This document shows, piece by piece, positions 47,182 through 58,581 of a stretch of DNA of 64,000 nucleotides; position 1 is the stretch's first letter, and the number at the start of each line of letters is the position of its first letter. The translations under genes and the position numbers were made by a program. Source of the DNA: Cavenderia fasciculata (Eukaryota > Evosea > Eumycetozoa > Acytosteliales > Cavenderiaceae); the NCBI RefSeq assembly GCF_000203815.1, contig NW_004457723.1:1612001-1676000 (forward strand), written 5' to 3'. Below the pieces are notes generated by a model. The model made no database searches. It was given only the letters and a program-made list of their open reading frames with translations, and was not told the DNA's origin.

Positions 47182-48401
47182 ATGCCGTTTGTGTTTGTCC
47201 CTCTCATTTTTTGTTTTGGATCATTTGCTGAGCAAGACTCGACTTGTTTGATTAAATTAGAGAAGAGTAATAACACACAAGTAATAGAAGAGAATAGAAA
47301 GAAGGAGGAGAGGATGAGTACTGGTAGTAAAAAGTCAAACTCAACAGTTATACATTACAAGAAAAACAATATATTCTACAAGATGATGGGATCTGGATTC
47401 CTCTTCTTTGAGATGACTGGACAGTCGGTCGTATCATTCTACGATCACATCCTATCATTCCCAGAGATGTTTAATAGAAGTCTAAGAAGAAAGAATGGTT
47501 TCTTTTTCAAGATTAATCAGTCTTATTTGAAATGGAGAAATCCAAACAAATCGAATATTACCATTAAGGCTGCTACCTCTACCTCTACCACCAATACTCA
47601 AGACGATTCAACTACATCATCATCATCATTTGACTCAAACAACATATATACTACTACTACACCAACTCCATTAGATACTGCCTTTATCAATACTACTGAC
47701 ACTACACCAACTATAATCTCTGCAACATCAACTCCATCATCTTCATCTCCATCTCCATCACAATCATCATCATCATCATCAAAAGAACAACATTTAGAAA
47801 ATGAATTAGCAAGATTGAGAGCAGAGTTTTCAAAGATTATGGCTGCCAAGTCAACCAACTCAACCAATACTACTACTACTACTATATCATCTACACCAAT
47901 GCCACCACCACCTCCACCACCCCTTCCACCAGTGTTCAAGGCAACAGCACTAAACATTAAGAAAAAGAATATCAATGGAGTTGCACCAGATGTCAATGTC
48001 AATGCCACACCCACAAAGTCAATGTCTATCGGTGACATTCTTCGTAGTGGCAACGGCAAGGTACAACTTAAAAAGTCAGATGTAGTCAGATCACCAGGTG
48101 GTACTCCAATTAGAGATGTCACCAATAAACCATCTGTCGTTTCAACTCAAGATTTTATTGCTATGGCTTTGAAAAAGAAGTTCCAAGTATGTCTCACACA
48201 ACAAATCAATATATATATATATAATGAAGATATTAATCTATTTATTTTTCCTCCATATAGAATGTACATGTAAATGATTCACCAGAAGTCAAAAAGAAAA
48301 AGACTGGAGTGAAGAAAACTTCAAATGATTCATTCTTTTCTGATTCTGATGATGATGAATTTGTAGACAACAAAGAAAACAAATTTATTACATCCTATTA
48401 A
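47182..48401 (+). CDS. MTFR1-family mitochondrial fission regulator homologue
   Basis: Exons 47182-48186 and 48261-48401. The start may be the ATG at 47182 or the one at 47314 (MSTGSKKSNSTVIHYKK); the second is preferred because the first 44 residues look like leader. Family features appear in order: a coiled-coil ENELARLRAEFSKIM, a Pro run (PMPPPPPPPLPP), KATALNIKKKNING, SIGDILRSGNGKVQLKKSD with RSPGGTPIRD, FIAMALKKKF, and an acidic tail (FSDSDDDEF). This is the layout of animal MTFR1/MTFR1L/MTFR2, which influence mitochondrial fission. The linkers are Ser/Thr-rich. The role here is inferred from family only. Confidence 0.75.
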
Positions 48402-48519
48402 TTAATTAATTAATCAATCCAATCCAATCCAATCCAATCAATCAAAACAACCACTCTTTAATAATAATAATAATAATAAGAAGTAATAATTAATTTTACA
48501 TGTAACTTACAACAACAAC

Positions 48520-48607
<88 letters not shown>

Positions 48608-48960
48608 CCAAGCATAATAATAATAATAATAATAATAATAACCCAATTATTTTAATTTTAATTAATTTATTTAATTGAAGTTCTACACTCTACTCTACAC
48701 TCTACAACTACTAGTATCTATCTATACCCAAACACAAATCAACCTATCTTCATTATTTATACTTGGGATGATTAGACCCCATTCTAAAATAAATAATTAT
48801 TTAATATAATAATATTTGATTTGTTTGATCTTTTTTTTTAAAAAATAGATACAATACAATGACCAATTTCTTTGTTAGTTCTTTTTTTTATTTCAAGAAT
48901 GAAACTAAACGATGAATAACAAAAGAATAATTTGACGACAACATATACATTCATACATAC
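48402..48960. repeat. Intergenic region with a long (CAAT)n microsatellite
   Basis: A nearly perfect CAAT/ATCA tetranucleotide array runs from about 48522 to 48606 (some 21 units). It is preceded by (AATCC)n near 48415-48437 and flanked by AAT runs. No gene. Confidence 0.8.
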
Positions 48961-50724
48961 ATGGAAGATTTATTTGGTAAATTACCAAATACTATTATAT
49001 ATCAATGTTTACATTATATTAAAGAGGATGTTGATCTTATTAGTTTATTGTTTACTTGTAAAAAGTTATGGAGTTTGGTTGTTTCAAAAACAGATGGATG
49101 GCCTTTTCAATTCAAACAATACAACCCGATAGCTTTGCCAATCGTCTATGTCTCTCAACTCAACCACCATGTCAACAAGGAGGATTATTATTATGTCGGC
49201 AGGACAGAAGGAGGTTACAAAGACTCTTGTACAAATTTGAAACTACGATCATTCCAACAATACCAAAACGATGTCTTTTCGGTGACTCAACACATTGTAC
49301 TTCATATGGTTAATCCCCTCCACCACGAGAAGAAGAAAAGAATACCAAGCGATACTATTCTATTTGTTGTAGATGAAGATGGTGATGAGTTTCAACAATA
49401 CATTCCAAACTTGCCAACAGAGATTAAACATGTCAAAGCAATCAATCATTGCACTAAAGATTTGGATTGGTCATCTTTGTATTGGTTAGAGTCACTCCAC
49501 CTGGTTGGAATGTTTGACATAAAGACGGTACTACCAGGACATATCAAGAAACTAGTGACAGCCTGTCTACCACAAGAGTTGGTTGAGCTGCCCGACTCGT
49601 TGGTTGACTTGGTTGTTTCAGATCCCTTGGGGTTGTTAAACACAGTACAAATCACACGGCTCCCAACCACCCTACTCCGACTCTCCATAAATGTCAACCA
49701 GTTGGCTGCTGGCACTACTTGTTCTCTTAAAGCATTGACGGTGCTCGAGCAATTGACCATTGAAAACGTGCCCGATCTAGTGCTCGAGTTTCCAAACCAA
49801 CTGTTGGATCTAACACTATCGACCGATGGCCTTGACCACGTGATCAACCTACCACCCAACCTCCAGTCATTGACCATACCCACCCCATCCATTGTACCTG
49901 TCCTACCAACCAAACTATTCAAACTGTGCTTTAACAAGTGTCAAAATAATATTCTTGCAATAGGGTATATTCCAGAATCAGTGCAGCATCTAACATTGAT
50001 TTTCAATGCACTCGGTATTGATGAAATGGATGATGGGATCATTCCATCGAGTAACCTCAAAGAATTGACAATTGCAAACTATAAACATGTCATCATCGCC
50101 AATAATGGTTTATCATCATCGTCATCGTTCCCATCACTCTTACGGTTAGATGCACCTGTACACTGTGTCGGTCGAAAAGGTCTTCCACCTAAACTAGAAC
50201 AACTCTACTTGCATTTGAATGATCAGAATCCCAATCCATTACAGTTTACATATCAGTCATCAACACTACAACACATTTCATTTTCCAATTACCCATCATC
50301 TTGGCCTCTTTTCGGGTCGACTACTCCACCTCCAGACTCTCTCACATCACTCGAATTTCAAACAACCAATGCATATGTACTACTTGATGTTTCATGTCTA
50401 TTTTCAACAAAAACAATTCCACCTTTGCTTTCAACCATTACATTTACTAAACAAACACCCAAAAATACTCTTGTACGAGATACTAGTTCTGGGTTTACTA
50501 TAGTGTTGGATGACACACTCATTCAATCTAAAGTTGAAACAATCAATGCCATTACTTTGCAATTTAAAATCAAAAGATTGGATAACCACCAAGTATTGGT
50601 GATTGAAACGTCTAGGTTGTATGGTGGAATTATTGATTTTAAAGATCGATCAAAAGTCTACCATATTCATTGTCATGATGATTCTGAAATACCAAATCTA
50701 AGAGAAATTAAAACTACCTCTTGA
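48961..50724 (+). CDS. F-box-like protein with FNIP/LRR-type repeats
   Basis: A single exon of 587 residues. Residues 1-40 (MEDLFGKLPNTIIYQCLHYI, then ISLLFTCKKLWSLV) look like an F-box. After a region of mixed sequence, leucine-rich FNIP-like units recur from about residue 140 to 460, with the pattern LP-x-x-L-x-x-L (LPTTLLRLSI, LPPNLQSLTIP, LPTKLFKLCF, LPPKLEQLYLHL). Such proteins are a large dictyostelid family, probably substrate receptors of SCF ubiquitin ligases; the substrate is unknown. No membrane segment. Confidence 0.75.
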   Translation: MEDLFGKLPNTIIYQCLHYIKEDVDLISLLFTCKKLWSLVVSKTDGWPFQFKQYNPIALPIVYVSQLNHHVNKEDYYYVGRTEGGYKDSCTNLKLRSFQQYQNDVFSVTQHIVLHMVNPLHHEKKKRIPSDTILFVVDEDGDEFQQYIPNLPTEIKHVKAINHCTKDLDWSSLYWLESLHLVGMFDIKTVLPGHIKKLVTACLPQELVELPDSLVDLVVSDPLGLLNTVQITRLPTTLLRLSINVNQLAAGTTCSLKALTVLEQLTIENVPDLVLEFPNQLLDLTLSTDGLDHVINLPPNLQSLTIPTPSIVPVLPTKLFKLCFNKCQNNILAIGYIPESVQHLTLIFNALGIDEMDDGIIPSSNLKELTIANYKHVIIANNGLSSSSSFPSLLRLDAPVHCVGRKGLPPKLEQLYLHLNDQNPNPLQFTYQSSTLQHISFSNYPSSWPLFGSTTPPPDSLTSLEFQTTNAYVLLDVSCLFSTKTIPPLLSTITFTKQTPKNTLVRDTSSGFTIVLDDTLIQSKVETINAITLQFKIKRLDNHQVLVIETSRLYGGIIDFKDRSKVYHIHCHDDSEIPNLREIKTTS

Positions 50725-50928
50725 AATAAATAAATCCTAAAAAAAACATATATTATATATTTTAAATATATATTATAATATAGAATATATAATAAAATAT
50801 TGATAGAGTCCAGTTCAAATATTATTAATTATTAATAATTATTATTGATTATTATTTTTTGGATTTTAAAAAATAATTTATTATTAGTATCGTCAGACCC
50901 AAATATATATAATATAGGACTGATATAT

Positions 50929-52067
50929 TTAAAGAACAAAAGTCTTTCTGTCAACATCCATATCAGCTTTGTGAAGATGTATATATTCACCACCGGTGGC
51001 ATCAAAAGTACCCTTTTGAAGATACATTAATTTGAGAGTAAAACGAGGACCGAGTTCTTGAAGATACGCCTTTTCATTGGAGGCAAACTCGTAACGATGG
51101 TGACGGAAAAAGATGAAATCACGTTGATTGTGCAAGGTAACGACACGTCTACCCTTGAAATTGGGGTCTTGTGGGAACATGGATGCAAACATACGTCCTA
51201 CCGTTAGACCCAAACGAGTTGTAAAGTTGTTAATGATAAGTTCTGGTTTGTGTGATGTCATCTTTCCACAGTTTTCAATTTTATCTGGCATTGTAATATT
51301 GGTAACTCTAAATTGTACTGTTGGTCCATATGGTAAATGTACCATCATCATTGTATCTATATAAAAAAAAGAGAAAGAGAAATAAAAAGTCAATAACCAA
51401 CCATTTTGACAATACTCTATTCTACTATCTATTTTCTACTCTATCTATTTTCTATACATACGAACAACTCCATTATCTTCATTTACAACTAAAAGATCGG
51501 TATAATCTCTATTGGCACAAAACTTGACAATATCTTTGAGTTTGAAATCTTTACGTGGAAAGTATTCACAATTGGGAAGAATCTCTTCGATCATTTTGAC
51601 AAATGGTGTAATGTGACGTCCTTGTGGTCTTGTATTGGTGGTAATGCATACCTTTGGTTCTTTTCCATCAAAGTATGATGCAAATTCATCTAAATTTACA
51701 TCTTCTGATACCTAAATAGTAAATCAAATTAAACATTAATACTCTATATTCTAAAACATAACTATCTATTTCTATTATTAATTTGATTTGTTCATACTTC
51801 TTCATCTTCATCTTGTACAATAGTTTCATCACCCTTTCTTAAACGTTCGATAGTTCTTGGTAACAATTTAGCGGGAGCTTGGTCACCAAGCTTCTTTGCC
51901 TCTTTAAGTCTATCTCTTCTTCTCTCTGACTTTTCCTTGTTGGTTTGTTGTCTTAATTTGTTCCACAAGATAACTCTACGAGCCTTATTCTTTATTTCAT
52001 TGGGTGTGAATTTGATATCGACCTTGCCGTCAATCTCTTCATCCTTTTTAGATTTCATTGGTTTCAT
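50929..52067 (-). CDS. rpf1: RPF1, Brix-domain ribosome production factor
   Basis: Exons: 52067-51798, 51711-51462 and 51356-50929, in frame, 315 residues. The N-terminal part is basic and matches RPF1 (PNEIKNKARRVILWNKLRQQ, LGDQAPAKLLPRTIERLRKG, DETIV-DEDEEV, DEFASYF). The Brix domain follows: CITTNTRPQGRHITPF, HLPYGPTVQFRV, IINNFTTRLGLTVGRMFASM, TLHNQRDFIFFRHHRYEF, LQELGPRFTLKL and LQKGTFD. RPF1 acts in the nucleolus in 27S pre-rRNA processing for the 60S subunit. It is divergent from the SSU-processome gene DCAF13/SOF1. Confidence 0.95.
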
Positions 52068-52502
52068 CTTTCTCTATATATGTGCGTGTGTTTTAAAACA
52101 ATCTTTTGTGAATTGTTCTAATATATGTGAATATGTAAATATATACTGTATGTACAAAGGGTATAAATGAAAGGGATAACAATAATAAAGTTGAAATTAT
52201 TACAAAAATTTTACTCGATCGCAGGTGGAGGTGTGAGCCGACTCGTTCGTTTGTTGCTCACTTGTAATTTTCGATTTTATTTGATAAATTTTCAAAAGTT
52301 AGCTCTTAAAAAAAAGAATAGAAAGAAAGAAAGAGAGAGATAAGATAGATTAATCTTCGAATCATATAACAAACACCATTGTACATAATTATTACACACC
52401 CCTATATACCCTATTTATAAATATATTTCGATATCTCTATTAGAACTCATTTCAAACAAACTAGATCACACTCATTCACACATACATATAAAATAGACGA
52501 AA
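52068..52502. promoter_or_regulatory. Shared divergent promoter region of RPF1 and DCAF13/SOF1
   Basis: 435 bp between two ribosome-biogenesis starts. It holds AAAAATTTT (52204-52212) and TAAATTTTCAAAA near 52283-52296, both resembling the RRPE element known for such genes in yeast, and a GTGAGC/GCTCAC inverted repeat (52233-52261) in a G+C-richer patch. In AT-rich DNA these A/T words are weak evidence. Confidence 0.35.
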
Positions 52503-54013
52503 ATGGTAAAAGACAAGAAGACAAGAGATTAGAATTAGAATTAGAATCAAGTTACTAATATATACTGTTATTTCTAAATATATATATTTGTAGAAAGTAA
52601 AAGTATTATCAAGATCAGAAGAAAAGGATACTAAAGAGACAAGTACAGATATTGTAAAGTCACACAAGAATTTAGATCCAAATCTACATCCATTAGAGAG
52701 ACCAAGAGAATATATGAGAGCACTCAACTCTGTAAAGATAGATAAATTGTTTGCAAAGCCATTTGTTGCTAGTTTGACTGGTCATCATGATGGTATCTTT
52801 ACAATGAGAAGACATCATAATACTATCAATTGTTTTGCTTCTGGTGCATGTGATGGTGAAGTAAAGATTTGGAATTTAACTACATTGTATGTAACTTTAA
52901 AATATGAATAGATATATATATATATATATTATGTATATTAATATTTGTTTGTTTGATTATATTTTATTTAGATCTGAAAGATCAACTATAAAAGCACATG
53001 AAGGATATGTTAGAGGATTATCATTTAGTTGGGAAGAGAATAAATTATTTACATGTGGTGAAGATCAGACTGTAAAGATTTGGAAATTGGATCCAATCGA
53101 TCATCAGTGTGATGGAGAGGTGGTATCCGTGTTTAGAGGCAAACATTCATTTACATCGGTCGATTGTCAACGTTACACTAATACATTTGCGACAAGTGGT
53201 ATTAATGTGGAGATTTGGGATGCCAACAGAGCATCGCCTATGCAGACATTGTCGTGGGGTCATGCTAGTGTGTCGCGTGTGCGTTTCAACCCAATCGAGA
53301 CACACGTGTTGGCATCTTGCACATCGGACCGCGAGGTCATCCTCTACGACACACGTCAACAATCACCTGCACAAAAACTGATTACACAGATGCGTAGCAA
53401 CTCGATTGCCTGGAACCCACAAATATCGCATATGTTGGCACTGGCCAACGAAGATGAAAACGCATACCAATACGACATTAGAAAGTTAAACAAGGCCATG
53501 TCAGTGCATCGTGACCATGTTGGAGCTGTGCTCGATGTAGACTATGCGCCAACAGGTCGTGAGATTGTCACTGGCTCCTACGACAAGACCATTCGTATTT
53601 TCACCAACGAACAATACAACAGTCGTGAAGTATACTTTACCAATCGTATGCAACGTATCTTTTCAGTGTTGTATACTGGTGATGCCAACTTTGTCTTGTC
53701 GGGTTCCGACGACATGAACATCCGTGTGTGGAAGGCCAACGCCACCGCCATGCTCGGTCCACTCTCTAGCAAACAGTTTAGCGACAAAAACTACAAAGAA
53801 AAGTTGCAAGAAAAGTTTAGTGAAATCCCTCAACTCAAGACCATCAAAGATCATCGTCGTGTCCCCAAAGCCATCTACAAGAAACGTTATGTCAAAAATG
53901 TCGTCCATGTTTCCAAAGAACGTCGTGAAGAGAAACAACGTAAATTCTCAAAACAAAATCTTGGTCCTAAAAAGAAACTTCTCTCTCAACATACTATTAC
54001 TGTTGAAAAATAA
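52503..54013 (+). CDS. DCAF13/SOF1, WD40 protein of the SSU processome
   Basis: Exons: 52503-52505 (only the ATG), 52594-52886 and 52972-54013, giving 445 residues. Exon 2 opens KVKVLSRSEEK, which matches the conserved MKVK start of DCAF13 and supports the one-codon first exon. Then come LHPLERPREYMRALNSVKI and LFAKPFVASLTGH, seven WD40 blades (for example CDGEVKIWNL, EDQTVKIWKL, SYDKTIRIF, GSDDMNIRVWKA), and the Sof1 C-terminal domain (DHRRVPKAIYKKRYV). It works in 18S rRNA maturation in the nucleolus and is linked in animals to CUL4-DDB1. Divergent from RPF1. Confidence 0.93.
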
Positions 54014-54631
54014 CAATCATAATAATAATAATAATAATAATATATTAATAATAATATTAATAATAATTATAATATTTTTTTTCCCTAATTTATCCATGGA
54101 TAGAGAGATGATATATCTCTATTATTGATTTATATCAACCATCCCTCCTACTACTTGCCACTTTATTTTATGAACTCTTGATCACCCTCCTGGGGGATTG
54201 ATTAAAGTCGCGTCACTTCATGGTGTCATGCCTTTCAATTGGATTAATGAAACTTGCCCTCACCTTACCTTCAACAACAAAAAACTTGTAAATCTCTTGA
54301 TTAGGTTAGGGAGGGGCTCTGTTGACTTTTTTTGTTGTTGTTATTTATCCAAAAGGTATCTGTTAGAGGTGGATTGTCTCCCCCAAGTTGCCTTTTTGGG
54401 ACTGTGTTCAAATTTTTGATGATACCACGTACAGCAATCACCCACTTTTGTAATGCATTTTGCAACCTACAAAATATTTCAAAGTAGCTAACTTGTTAAC
54501 AGTTATTCTGTCAGTTTATAGTTGTTAACCCAATCAATATTAATAAGATCATTAGAAAGAAAGATACTATCTGCAACGAGAGATCAAGAGATTTCAATCA
54601 TCATACAACCCAAACAAGAAAGAAGAGAAGA
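54014..54631. other. Intergenic stretch
   Basis: AAT repeats follow the DCAF13 stop. Then comes a less AT-rich patch (54180-54420) with CTCCTGGGGGATTG and GGTTAGGGAGGGG, not resembling a known gene, and an AT-rich leader of the DnaJ gene. Confidence 0.45.
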
Positions 54632-55900
54632 ATGAATACAAATCAAGAAGAGAATGGTCATCATCATCATGGACATAGCAATGAAATGAATAGCAATGAA
54701 CAAGGACAAGAAGAAGATGTCATTGTAGTAGAACCTATTAAACCATTCTATATGTATTTGGGAGTAGATACAAATGCTACATTTCAAGATATCAAAGATG
54801 CATACAAACAGCAATGTCTGATACATCATCCTGATCGACAAGGTGGAAATGCTGATCAATTTATCAAGGTAGCTAGAGCATATGAAGTATTGTCTGATCC
54901 TGCAAAGAGAAAGTTGTACGACATGAATATTGACGAACAAAACATCGATTTGTTGGTACAATTCAATTTCATTCATGACTTTGTCGATTCTTGTATTCCA
55001 ATCTTTGCATATGCCATCGCTGATCGTCTCTATCAATTCAAACCTCTTCTTTTGGCAAGTTCTGCAAGTATAAATTGGGAGAATATTAAAAATGTATGTT
55101 GTATAAATAATATATTTATAAATATTATCCAAACCATTAATATTTATATATGGATCATATTGTAGAGAGATAGAAATCCAATGGGATTTATTTATATGAT
55201 AGCATATCCATTGACAAATTTGGTGGTTGATAGAATATTATCTAGCGTGATGGAGAGATATAAAAGTAGACTATCGGAATCACAGATCAATAAACTATCG
55301 ATTTTGATTGATATTGTGTCGACTACACTGGCTATCCCATTCGAAGTGGGAGCATTGTACGCATGTATTAGAGGGTTCCCAACATCATCAATTCGAAACT
55401 ACTTTGCACTTGGACAGATTGATACGCGACCACTATGGAAAAGAATAGTGTTAAACAACTATGTCACCCAACTATTCTCAGTACGTGGATTAAAGTGTGT
55501 TGCAGGTGTCATCCTCTTTAAATTGGCATACAACTACACCAACTATTTCATCGCATCGATTTCAGAGTACTGTGGACATCGAGCCATCGCCACTCAAGAA
55601 GAATACAAAGAGCAGATGCAACAAAAGCTCCGCACACCTGTATCGTGGGTTGAAACTGCCAAGATTGTCCTTGCCAAGTACAAACCAAGTCTATGGCAGG
55701 GAGCTTCTCTCGCAACACTTGCCCTATCCTATTTCATTCCCTCACTACTCTTTCCAGCTCACCGTCTCATCTATAGAGTATCATTCCCATTTACAAAGTA
55801 TTGGGAGCCACGCCCACTCTTGCGTTATGCTTTCCTCGACTCATTTGCCACCCTTTCAATGGATGCACTTACTCGTCTCTATATGTCAATAAAGAAATAA
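54632..55900 (+). CDS. Membrane-associated DnaJ-domain (HSP40) protein
   Basis: Exons 54632-55093 and 55166-55900, 398 residues. The head is His/Asn/Glu-rich. The J domain lies at about residues 38-105 (FYMYLGVDTNATFQDIKDAY, HHPDRQGG with the HPD triad, ARAYEVLSDPAKRKLYD), so it should stimulate an Hsp70 ATPase. The rest is not a known co-chaperone module: it has several hydrophobic segments (FIYMIAYPLTNLVV, ILIDIVSTTLAIPFEVGALY, CVAGVILFKLAY, LATLALSYFIPSLLF) and no Cys-rich domain. It probably recruits Hsp70 to a membrane; which one is unclear. Confidence 0.85.
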
Positions 55901-56860
55901 ATGGATGCTAGAGTTGGTGGTACTAAACAAACCACGACCAACACATACCCAAGTATGATTACAATCAGACATCCTATCCACAAGTGTGGCAGGCAACATC
56001 AATCATGTTATCTGAGCTTTGCTGTTTAAAGTATAAATCATTTCAAAGAGATCCATCTTCATCATCTGTCTCAAGATCCCGCAGATTTCAGAAATTTCAG
56101 AATCTTGATGAAATTTATTGAATCTTGGCACTCGCCTTCATCTGTCCCAGTCAGTACTAATTAATTAAATCAAAAACTGTAATTGATTAGTCAACCGATT
56201 TATTATTATCATCATTATTCATCTCTTCTACAAATCTATCTTTTTGTCTCTCCTCTCTCTCTCTCTCTAACTTTTCAATATATTCCATCTCAACAACAAA
56301 AACTATCAAGGTAATTATTTATGATTATTTATTTTTAAAGGTTGATTCCTTTGATTATTATTTTTATAGTCCAAAAACATAGCTACTATAGTAGTAGTAG
56401 TTAGTAGTAGTATATATTAAGATATATTCAAAAACAGATACAAAGGGAAAGGGGGAGAACTTCTTTTGTTTGAAAAAATGGTGATTTGTCTTTTTAAAAA
56501 CAAAATCGGTCCTTCTCTCATCACACTTCACACAACACGAACTTTAGGCAGCTATTTATTTATTTATTCTTTTATCTTTTCAAAGATAACATTTGTTTCT
56601 TTCAATAGCAATGAACCATCACAATCATGAACATATATTGATTATTGCCGGTTTACCGCTATAGCGGTCATAGGACATCCTTTCACCAACCGATATATCT
56701 GTCCAACCAATCAATCAATCAATCAATCCACCAAACTAACTGTTTCTTCTCCCCTCCTACTCTCTTTAAATGCAATAGATTGTAAAAGTTGATAGGTTTG
56801 AAACAAGTATATATTGCCACATCGGACGAGTAACAACAAATAAGTACAATAAAGAATATT
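55901..56860. other. Intergenic region upstream of the JmjC gene
   Basis: Contains TTTCAGAAATTTCAG repeats near 56088, CT-rich runs, GTA repeats (56390-56412), a perfect 14-bp palindrome ACCGCTATAGCGGT at 56655-56668 and (CAAT)n near 56706-56726. No ORF is supported. Confidence 0.5.
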
Positions 56861-58506
56861 ATGTTTCAAAGTTTGGGTTCTCAACATCAACAACAACAAC
56901 AACAAGATCATCAACCGATACAATACCAACAACAACAACATGAATACCAACAACAACCACAAAAATTACCATTTTCTAACAACCCTCATGCTAGTTCTGT
57001 CACGTCCAATATATTAAAATCGGCCAATAAGGTCAATAATATCGTCTATGCGCCAAAGATTGACTATTCGCAACTCACCGAACAACTTGTTTACGAACAG
57101 GTCATCAAAGGTGGCAGACCACTAATCATTGCCAACGTCACTAAAAATTGGGATATGCCGTTTGACCTACGTTGGATCACTGAACGTTACAGTAATATTG
57201 AAGTCACGGTTCGAGTCAACAATGGTCCAGAGAAACATTGGAATCTTGGTCAATACATCATGTATGACAAAACAAAGAGTAATCCACACTCTAATTATAA
57301 TAATTTAACAACTACAATTAATGATATTAATAATAATAATAATAATACAATTAATGGTAATGTTGAAAATGGTGTAATGAATAGTCATCATTTAAATAAT
57401 TCACAACAACAACAACAACAATCAAGATCATCACCACTAAAATCATCGAATGGTAATTTACCACAAATAATGATTCCAGTATCTACCAATGTAGTCAATT
57501 ATAAAAAGGATGTACCATGTCCACCCGAGTGGAAAGGCTATATTATGGAGGAAGGTAGATTGTATCCGTTCCTAAGGGAACGTGGACCTGGTGACTTAGT
57601 GTCTGAACTACCACCAAACAAAATGCCAAACACTACCAACCTCAACATTGACTATCATGACTATTTCTCACCTGGTCGTAGAGAGGTTAGTGGATCAATT
57701 GGCTACAACCTAATGGTAGAATCTGAAGACAATGCATCCTCTTTTTGGTTTTGTACGACCACTCCAAATCATCAAGAAATTACAAAACATTGGCATGATA
57801 AATCAAGTATTTCTTTATTTGATAATGAATCAAAACAAAAGACTCTTCCTTTTGAAGGTAAATATTTATTATTATTATATTATAAATAATTATTTATTAA
57901 TTCTTTTCTTTTCTTTATTTCTTTTTATATTTCTTTTTAGAATTATTAAATTCACAATATGAAATGCATATATTTGAACAAAATGTTGGAGATTTGGTTA
58001 TATTGCCAAGTTGTGCAGTTTATCAATACCTGAATGTTGGAGGGAACACGGTAAAGGTTGCTTGGAATAGAGTGACAATCGATTCGTTGTACAATGGTGT
58101 CAAGTATATTCTGCCAATCTATCGAAGTATCAAACGTCGTGATATATTCAGTCTCAAGCATCTCTCCTACAACAGTTTCAAAAAGAGAATCAGATCGATC
58201 GAACAATTCTCAAACAATGGAGGTGATCTCGGCGAGTTGGTGCACATGACCGATGAAATTGTGACACTACACAAGATTGTATCAGAGATTGATTGGAATG
58301 AAACTATCGATCTTTCAATCATGTCAAATGAACGAAAGTGCAATGATATTGTCTCTACCGTCGTCTCTTCATCTTTTACCGGTGAAACCGAAGGTATGCA
58401 TCGACGAACTTGTTTTGGATGTAATGCATACATATTCAATCATTTCTATAGTTGTACTGAATGTTATGCCAATCATTATTCAAATGGTAGTAATAATATT
58501 AATAAC

Positions 58507-58581
<75 letters not shown>

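Noticed and set aside
48522-48606. Regular short repeats considered as a CRISPR array
   Set aside because: It is a pure tetranucleotide microsatellite with no spacers, and the genome is eukaryotic.
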